A stretch of 64,000 bases of DNA from Siderastrea radians (lineage: Eukaryota; Cnidaria; Anthozoa; Scleractinia; Rhizangiidae): positions 16,421,701 to 16,485,700 of the forward strand of contig OZ024888.1 of assembly GCA_964017195.1 (NCBI GenBank). The letters are read 5' to 3'. Below, piece by piece: positions 56,301-64,000 of this stretch. The notes under the pieces are model-generated. The model saw nothing but the letters and a program-made list of their open reading frames with translations, was not told the origin of the DNA and searched no databases. Within the stretch, counting starts at the first letter, position 1, and each line of letters begins with the position of its first letter. The position numbers were made by a program, and so were the translations under genes.

Positions 56301-57314
56301 GGAACGTGTGGCGAAAGTTGGGAAATTTCAGGCAAATTTATGTTATCCCATGTTCTCGAATTATACAGACCTATTATATCATTTCAGTTTCAAATTAGCT
56401 TTTCTTTGATGTCTCATAATTTCTCTTCTGACTTTTTTCTGCTTTTGTTGTTAGAAGGACGCAATGATGAACAGTGCGCTACTAGAGATGACCAAAATGC
56501 CGGGGAACGTAATAATCTGCAAAATTACCTTAGCAGCCAAAGAGTTCCACCCTCATTGATATGTGGTAATGCCAAGCTGTTGGTCGAAAACGGATGAAGC
56601 TTGCTTTGATTGGTGGGTTCAGGACATGATAAACAGCCGTGTCTTGGTCCTCGTTTCCATGAAATATCTAATTTAGTAAAGTAAACTGTTAGATTAATCT
56701 TTTTTATGTGTTTAACTGTTCACTCACACATTATCTCCCTTTGACAACATTAATGCTTTCTCAAAGATCTCAAAATAACACAAGAGCTCGTCCGGGTGCA
56801 TAACTTCAATTTGAAGACGATGTTCGGTAGAATGTAGCCACACCAGCATTGAAATGCTCGACCACAGGGCAACGAAGAGTGTTTGTTTGAACGCTTCAAA
56901 CAGCCTGTCAGGTGTCAGTGAGCGCGTTGACGCAGAAGTCGACCGATTTTTACATTGATCTATGTAAAAAATCGGTAGATCAACGGCAAGAGATACAGTA
57001 CACTACATTCTCCGATCGGCAGGTAAAGTGTTCGTGGTTGGTAATTGTATTCTTGTAGGGCCGCGCACATATAGTCGGATGTGATGTACTCAGTTCCTGA
57101 TATATAGAGGATATTACACGGTGGCGCGAGATATTATTTTTATGTCAAGTGGTGAAAACAACATTTTACGAACGAGAGCAGCGAGTGAGTAAAATACTGT
57201 TTTCAACACGAGAAAATAAAATTCATATCTTCAAGCCAACGCGTAATTTTCTTTTTATTATATGGACAAAAAACAAACAAACATACTAACTAAAATCAAA
57301 TTAGCATGACCTAT
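56301..57314. other. Non-coding stretch with an imperfect palindrome
   Basis: An inverted repeat lies at about 57150-57215 (GTGAAAACAACATTTTACGA opposite GTAAAATACTGTTTTCAAC). A second small one lies at 56940-56975 (GACCGATTTTTACAT opposite ATGTAAAAAATCGGT). No exon was recognised. Confidence 0.45.
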
Positions 57315-57770
57315 GTACCGGACAAATTGAAGCTTCAACATCCCTCCCGGGCATACCCCGGGCATTTGACTGTGATTCTTACCCGGGGAGGAGGGAATTT
57401 GAACGTTGCCTTGAAAGGGTGGGGAATTTGAACCAGATTTCATCTGGTGTTCTAGCGTAATATGGTTTTTGCAGGGTTTGATGAATTTCCAAGATAGAAT
57501 TTCGCCTTTGTTAGTGAATAACTCTTTCAAAAGGGTCTTTAAAAGAAGTTTGAAGGTGTCATTACGGCATATCTCACTCTGAAAAGCGTGAACAGTGTTT
57601 GATTGAAGACGAAATTTGTCTTTGAGGAGAGGTATTTCAGTACTAATTGGTGGGGAATTTGAATAGCCTTTTTGCCCCGAGGGGAGGGAATTTGTACAAG
57701 CCAATCTTCAAAAGTTCAAATGCCCGGGGGGTTGCCCGGGGGGATGTTGAAGCTTCAATTTGACTTGTAC
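57315..57770. mobile_element. MITE with CAAATTGAAGCTTCAACATC ends
   Basis: The left end CAAATTGAAGCTTCAACATC is followed by CCTCCCGGGCATACCCCGGG, and the right end reads CCCGGGGGGATGTTGAAGCTTCAATTTG. GGGGAATTTGAA repeats lie inside. About 450 bp with no convincing coding content. Confidence 0.75.
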
Positions 57771-58460
57771 ATTACGTTACGCCTTGACAAATGTAAGACT
57801 GCAAAATCGAGTAGTGTTTTTGGTCGAATGGAATCCAGATATTCTCTGATGATTCTAACATCGTATTCTCTTTTCTTTGCGGTATTTTCATTTTCCTTCG
57901 AAAACTTTAAATCGTCATCTGAAATGTCAACGAACTGTCGAGAAGTCACCATTGCGAAGAACGGACAAGAAGGAGCAAAACGGCAAAAGGCGGGAACCAA
58001 AGCGCTCGCGCACAACCGGGACCTTTGGTACATAACGTTTTCCATATTTCACGGAGGGAAAATATGGAAAATACGAGTCGACTCGTTTGTAAGTTAGTGA
58101 CCAGGAATATTGTAAGAGCAGACACAAAAAGCCACGTGGAATCGGTTGAATAAGATGCAAGGGGTGTTTTATTTAATTCAATTGAAGTTTGTTTAAGTTA
58201 GACGATTCAACAGGAATCATGCTTAAGTGTAGTTTAAGCGTACTTTGATTTGTAGAATTTTCCAAACGGATAACTGTAATCATTATTTGTTGTGTTCGAT
58301 GTTTTGATTAGGCAATAGGTTAGGCAAACCTATTGCCTTTAGTAAATAAACTACTGCCTTTAGTAAATAAACTAAAAAATAATAATACCAATAATCTAGT
58401 CAGTAACGAACGGACAGAAGCGGCACCAACATTTCTATTAAATAGTATGCTTTCACTTAC

Positions 58461-60053
58461 CTTATCTGTGGTTTGTCCTTGTTCTATGTAGTACTGGAGG
58501 TCACCACCATTGTCACTGTACTGCAACTTGTACTTGGTCACCCACTGGCTGTAATCATTTCTTCCTTGCGTTGCTACACCTGTTATTTTTGTTTGCTGAT
58601 TACCCAGATCAATCTGCAGCCACTGATTAAGATCATTGGCTTTAGCTGACCATGATCCTGCTTTGCTTGGAACCGCTTGAAAGTGCAGTCTTCCCTGCTT
58701 GGCCGCATGATTGGCATCCCAGTGTGAAGAGGCACTGATTTGCTTATCAGTGATCGCACCGTTTTCCATGCCTAGGGCACTGTTGCATTCGGCTAAGTGT
58801 TGTATAAAATCGGAAGACGAAATACAACGTTCACTCACCGTTTCAAAAAACAAGTAACTGCTATATCTGACTAAGAAGAAAAAGGAAGTGAAGCCGAGCC
58901 TTTCAATTCTCATTAATTTTTGGTCATTCTGTAAGAACGTTTTTTAAACCCTTCGCAATAATTAAAAAGTGTATTTCCTTGTATTTTTTGGTAGGCCAAA
59001 GTTCGAGGTTTAAGCTACCGAGTTTTTTTTTATGTTGCTTATACAGTTTTTTAACCTTGAAATTCGAGTATTTGGTCACCATTTGTGCTTTAATTATCTG
59101 GTATAGAGTATACTCGCTAGTTTTCTCTATTTCGGGGGAGAGTTTGAGTGTGGTGGGTAGACTTTACTTTGCAGGCTTATATATATATTGCTGTACCACT
59201 ACTCCCCTGGCCGACCTGATTTTTGTAGCAGTATCACACCACTATTATAAGAACTACTCAATGAAAGCGTTGCCATTTTACCACAGGACCCCCAGTCTCA
59301 CAAAAATGCTCCTAAAAGGCACAATTTAAGGACTTGTTTGGGAATTTATTGTGAGTTTAATAAAAATTGCACATAAACAGACGATACAGCCTTTCGGGGT
59401 TTTGATCCTCTGGTATGTCATCAGAGTACGGTACAAACAGCCAGAAACAGTACATGAACCTAATGTCATGATGTTGTTATACTTCAGCGGCTGTTTATGT
59501 CGATTTTGATATTTATTAAACACAAAATAAATTTCCCATACAAATCCTTATATTTAGCCTCTTAGGACACCTGCCGTTAGCCTGGGTGTCCCGTGTTGTT
59601 ATCTGTCACCATTACATTTTGTCTCTTAGTGCGGTGACCCAACTTCTAGTCATTTGGGACATCCCGTAGTAATAGGGAATAAACAATGAAAATATGCACT
59701 TCTTGGTTTACATTTAAAACTCCCCTCCCCACACACACAACATTGCGGCATCACACTTGTTCAAACCCAGAGTACATGTACAAAGCCACATTTCTTTTCT
59801 TTATTAGTGGTCAGACTGTTAACCGCTTTACAAAGTGATATGTAGTTACCTTCACACTGGTCCCCTGAATATCCCTCACGACAGACACATCTGTAGCCGC
59901 TGTTTGTGAAGCCAACTTGACATATGGTATTCTTATCAGGGCAAGGGTTACCATGACAAAAGTTCTTTAGGAAAACAATAAAACTAGATTTATTATTGAA
60001 TGGATATATAATTGAAGTTTTCTTCTCGGTTATCGACAAGAAAGTTTTCAGTT

Positions 60054-60104
<51 letters not shown>

Positions 60105-60508
60105 GTCATCATCATTGTCGTCGTCTTCATCGTCGACTTAGTCATTTTATTCATAATCTTTACGTAATCTACATGTTACCGTTATTGTCCGTTACCGTTT
60201 TTATCTGCCGTCGTTGAAAAAAGCTCCGCCAGCAAGGCTTACCTCAACATCGTTGTGTATGTAGCCTTCTATTTTTTTGAGATAAGAGTGAGACGGGCTT
60301 TCATCTGTGGCATTGTTCAGCTCACACGTGCGTTTCCCCTTTTCTGCAGGTCCTACATCAATCGACACACAGTTTGGCTCCAAATAACACTTCAGGCGGC
60401 AGCTCCCTTCATCGGCCACTTTCTCAGTCCTTATCACGTGACCCGGAAGTGCTTTGTTTGTTATCGGTTCCTTAAATATTAACATGCGGTTGTATTCCGT
60501 CGCGAGCA
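58461..60508 (-). CDS. PAN/apple-EGF-F5/8 type C (discoidin) secreted or membrane protein, partial
   Basis: Three exons have matching phases. PAN/apple 60508-60243 has TEKVADEGSCRLKCYLEPNC, VSIDVG and CELNN and exits in phase 0. EGF 59964-59850 reads NFCHGNPCPDKNTICQ, YRCVCREGYSGDQCEG, phase 0 to 1. The first part of an F5/8C domain, 58792-58461, reads AECNSALGMENGAITDKQIS, ASSHWDANHAAKQGRLHF, QWLQIDLGNQQTKITGVATQ and WVTKYKLQYSDNGG, and ends AAG|GTAAGTG. All splice sites are consensus. The combination is typical of cnidarian extracellular matrix or adhesion proteins, and F5/8C domains bind glycans or lipids. Entry into the PAN exon is in phase 1, so a signal-peptide exon should lie further right. 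The second half of the F5/8C domain should lie left of 58461 but was not found. Confidence 0.88.
60054..60113. repeat. (ATC)n microsatellite
   Basis: About 17 perfect ATC triplets followed by interrupted ones, inside the intron between the EGF and PAN exons. The plus-strand poly-His ORF here is an artefact of this tract. Confidence 0.9.
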
Positions 60509-62439
60509 CTGAAAAGAAATAAGTGCACTTGTCATTAAACTTCTTTACTCTCGCATTTCGATTGCCTGAGAAAACGTTACGTCACTTAAAATAATTTTTT
60601 GTAAATAGTGCTGTGCCCATGCGTAGTTTTGTCGTCTTTCGAAACACAATTACAACGAATTTTCTGGAGTTATATATTGGGGAGGATTTAACAAGATCTT
60701 CCATTTTACAAATTCATCACAATCAATTTTCCTCCATTTTACAAAGAACGATTTAAGATTATTCCCTCTGTTTTTCTTCTCCTTGGTTGTATGATACAAA
60801 GAAAAAGACGAAGAAAAAGAAACAAAGCCCAACAGCTTACAATTTTGGTGGACATTCTCCTCTTGTTTAGAAGGTGATTACAACCTTGCAATTATCTTTC
60901 TCTTACTCTATTTTTAAGTGCATGATTCCATAGCTACGCTGCTTGTTAGCTATGAAACCATGTACGGTTGGGTTTGTAGAGTAAATGTAAAATATTGATT
61001 ACGCACGCCATCCACTGTTTTTTTTTTTTTGTCAGATGTCATTTTTTTTAAAGTGGAATGGGTGCATTGCAGTGGAACTGTAATAGAACAGAAATGTTTT
61101 TAGAATATTCGTCTTTTCTAAGGCAGTGAAAATAAATCAGCAATGGAAAGCAATGTAGTTTTCTTCTTCTCCACTTGTGTGAACCAATTGATTATGAAAT
61201 CTTCGATCCTGCCTCCAAATGCAAGTAAAACGTTAACTTTTTGTCACGAATCGAAAAAAAAATACAGGACTTCTTGTAGTGGTCTGTTGTTATTTGAAAT
61301 AGCGAGACGTTGCATAGAGTTATGGGATGTCTAACAGCTGATATGAAGACTTGATGCATGACATCACCAGCCATGCGTTCTTTTTTTGACAGAGGTTTGA
61401 AACGTATGCATATAATTGTGAATAGGACGGGCCTCCTCCAAATGAAAAATCGATTTACGAAATTGACTTTTTTAGGAAACGTGACGTTGCTATATTTTTG
61501 TGGCTGCTCCTGTCATGTTAAAGATAAGTAACAGGTGGCCAGTTTGTGTGTAGTAGCACACGACAAATTCTGAGAAGTACCAATTTTTCTTCGTAAAAGT
61601 TATGTTAGTGTGTGTATCCTCGGTGAATGCGTTTGGCAGTAACGAAAAAACCAGTTGTCCTGATCGAGGGCATAATATTTTATTACTAATTTGTTTTAAT
61701 CTCAAGCGTTGTAGTAGTCTGTCTAGAGAGAAAGGCAATTAAAAACTATTTCGGAATACTGTCACTCTTGTATATTGTCAACCGGGTTTCTGTGGACGTA
61801 ATTAAAGAAAACAAAAACAAGCGTTGTGATCAGTGTTTATACAGCGTGTTAAAGAAAATCCAGTTCACAACTTTACCCTTTGGAAGAAGGAAATTTCATT
61901 TGAGATTCAGAATTTATAGGCTGGATGTTGGCTCTGCCGGCGGCTCCTGCTCGAATTAAACATGTCGATATGTATTCTTCAGATAAACCATTCATTGATT
62001 CAGGGAGATCACCCGAAACTAAACTAAAGTTAATTACATTGTTCGAAATTGATAGTAATTTTAGATGAAATGCATATTCGCTATGATTATTTTGCTCATT
62101 TGGTATCCATACTCATGTAAAATACAATACAATAAGACAGGTGCTTTCTTAGAATGAAATGTTTTGAAGGTTTGAATACTCCTTGGTGAAAAAATAATTA
62201 AATAAATAAAAAAATAATAAAAAAGTTAAGAATTTGTAGCCTTAAATAAATTGCCACAGTTGAAAATTTTGCCTCCTTTGGAAAACTAAATTTGCAGTGC
62301 AACAAAGGAGGTAAAAGTTAGACAAAAACGGCAGCTTTAAAGTTTATTGGGTTGGAAGTGATATTTGAGTCGTTTTTAGCAAATTGTCTTAATTATGTCA
62401 CTTGATACTTTGTTGATGACAAATAACTTTAAACGCTTT
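60509..62439. other. Upstream flank of the PAN-EGF-F5/8C gene
   Basis: No signal-peptide exon was recognised. AT-rich with poly-T runs (61018-61030, 61381-61386) and short ORFs without protein-like composition. Confidence 0.4.
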
Positions 62440-62890
62440 CCTTTTACCTATCTAAAGACTCTTTTCACACTTCATATTCTTAAGGAGAATAATTGAAACA
62501 TAAGCGGCTACGATATTGAGTTCACTTTTACAATCTTGTGGTGTTGTCTAATGGAAAATAAGAGTTAATTTTCTTGCATTGAAACGAGTCATCGAAACGT
62601 TTGCCTGTACATTGAGAATTCAAGAAATGTATTCATATATATTCATGTCAAACAGGTTATTGCAGGTTTCTGCCCAACACTTCACGCAATATACTGTACG
62701 TTTAGTCTATCGCTACCTAATTTGGAAAGTTGAATTTCTTAAAATAAAATTTTAAAGTAACTACATAGTGCTGGAAATTTAAAACTGTAGTTTCTTCTAC
62801 TTTTTGTCATTCTTTCCTAGCTAATCGGAGCACGACACCCTGTCCATAAGTATATTTCGAGTTTTAACACGATGTCATTTAGTGGAATAA
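62440..62890. repeat. Direct repeat, copy 1 (pairs with 63536-64000)
   Basis: The shared phrases in order are TTCCTTTTACCTATCTAAAG, TGTGGTGTTGTCTA, GTTAATTTTCTTGCATTGAA and TACTGTACGTTTAGTCTATC, then CTACATAGTGCTGGAAATTT. The copies lie about 1.1 kb apart. Confidence 0.85.
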
Positions 62891-63535
62891 TTATCAGTTG
62901 TCATGACAACATGCCTGGCTTTAGAACGCATTTCTCGGAACAGGTGACTAATTTGTGCTCTAGCACACAACGGATGTGTTTTGACAATCCAAGGTGTCAC
63001 TTTTCATTTCGAAATCTACAAACGTTAAATATATTGTACCTTATTGAGTTTTTTTGGTTAAAATTTCCATTTCAAGTCCAGAAGAAAAGCTCAGTCTTTA
63101 TTTTTGGCTGTTTCATTATCCATTCTGAAATAGTTGTAGCTTTACAAAAATTTATTTGAATGGTATTACGGAAAATGAAAGCCAAGAAGACAATTATAGC
63201 CAATTAATAGACTGGAGGTAAATTGAAGATAGTATTCGAATTTCATTGGCTATAGCTAGTCGTGGAATAAAACCCCAATATGTTATTCAGAACAGAAATG
63301 CGTATTCCTGAGGATACCTGAGCGTTTAATTTCTCATTATCATGTGTAAACAGGCGAAGTCTTCCTCTCTTTTTTGAAAAAAATATTTTCAGGAAAGATG
63401 CATTGTATTTATTGGCGTTTGGATAAGGTATTAAACCTTTGTAAGAGACAGACTTCATAGTATCCACTTTAGAAATTGAAACTTGAAAGATCTCTAGAAG
63501 ACGGAAATACTCATCGATTATGATCATCACAGAAG

Positions 63536-64000
63536 CTTTCCTTTTATCTATCTAAAGACTCTTTTCATATTCTTAAGGAGAATAAATGAAACATAAGCAG
63601 CTGCGATATTGAGTTTACTTTTACCACATTGTGGTGTTGTCTATCGCGAAAATGGGAGTTAATTTTCTTGCATTGAAACGAGTCATCGAAACTTTTGGCT
63701 GTAAATTGAAAATTCAAACAATGGGTTTATATTCTAACTAGTTGCTTCCGTTAGCATTATGTCATACAAGTTATTGCAGGTTTCTGCATGCCCAATCCTT
63801 AAGGCAATATACTGTACGTTTAGTCTATCGCTACCTAATTTGGAAGTCGATTTTTTAAAAATTAAACTACATAGTGCTGGAAATTTAAAACTGTATTTTT
63901 CTTCTACTATTTTATTCCTTCTTTCCTCGCTAATCAACACGAAACGCTGTCCATGAGTATATTTTGAGTTTTAACACGACGCCATTTCGTGGAATAAATA
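63536..64000. repeat. Direct repeat, copy 2
   Basis: It has the same order as 62440-62890 with small indels and runs off the end of the window, so the duplicated unit is at least 1.1 kb. The sequence between the copies has no recognised gene. Confidence 0.85.

Noticed and set aside
59996..60217. Poly-histidine ORF
   Set aside because: It is the translation of an (ATC)n microsatellite within an intron.

Overview
The window is animal nuclear DNA. It has AT-rich intergenic sequence, split genes with GT-AG introns, many small inverted-repeat transposons and a tRNA-derived SINE. The gene content points to a cnidarian, most likely an anthozoan such as a stony coral. It includes modular extracellular genes on phase-1 exons (C-type lectin, sushi/CCP, EGF, ZP, PAN/apple, F5/8C), intronless class A GPCRs that have diverged from vertebrate types, and repeat families I associate with corals. 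The species cannot be fixed from the sequence alone.

Left part (1-16.3 kb). Minus-strand extracellular genes dominate. Two diverged copies of a secreted N-terminal exon lie at 62-254 and 13694-13886, each inside a ~1.1 kb duplicated block. Between them, in the same direction, lie a C-type lectin exon (9293-8878) and the exons of a CCP-EGF-ZP-transmembrane protein (6434-3255). Exon phases are compatible with one long gene running from 13.9 kb to 3.25 kb and a tandem paralogue leaving the window on the left. That linkage is inference, and the ZP domain carries an apparent one-base frameshift. A decayed GPCR lies at 15.6-16.2 kb.

Central part (18-32.3 kb). Two conserved housekeeping genes are arranged head to head with only 90 bp between their start codons. 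SZRD1 (minus, 7 exons, 24668-18184) encodes a SUZ-domain RNA-binding protein. ACOT7 (plus, 4 exons, 24759-32301) encodes a double-hotdog acyl-CoA thioesterase. Their long introns hold most of the local transposons, including a 3.2 kb fold-back element with ~0.95 kb arms inside the last ACOT7 intron, followed by a nested pair of MITEs with a clean 9-bp target-site duplication.

Right part (32-64 kb). There is one intact GPCR (33374-34555, minus) and a related GPCR with a single frameshift (42943-44095, plus). A terminal C-type lectin exon (49215-48794) is framed by a near-perfect 371-bp inverted repeat. A PAN-EGF-F5/8C gene lies at 60508-58461 (minus). Mobile DNA between them includes an element with 9-bp target duplications that carries a decayed RecQ-like helicase, two long fold-backs, a TTAA-flanked TIR element, LINE remains, and a defective tyrosine-recombinase retrotransposon (51147-54854) with textbook split direct repeats (A1-ORFs-B1-A2-B2) and an internal array of hairpin repeats.

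Splice sites and coordinates were read by eye. Exon edges should be accurate to a base or two where phases agree, and less so for repeats.
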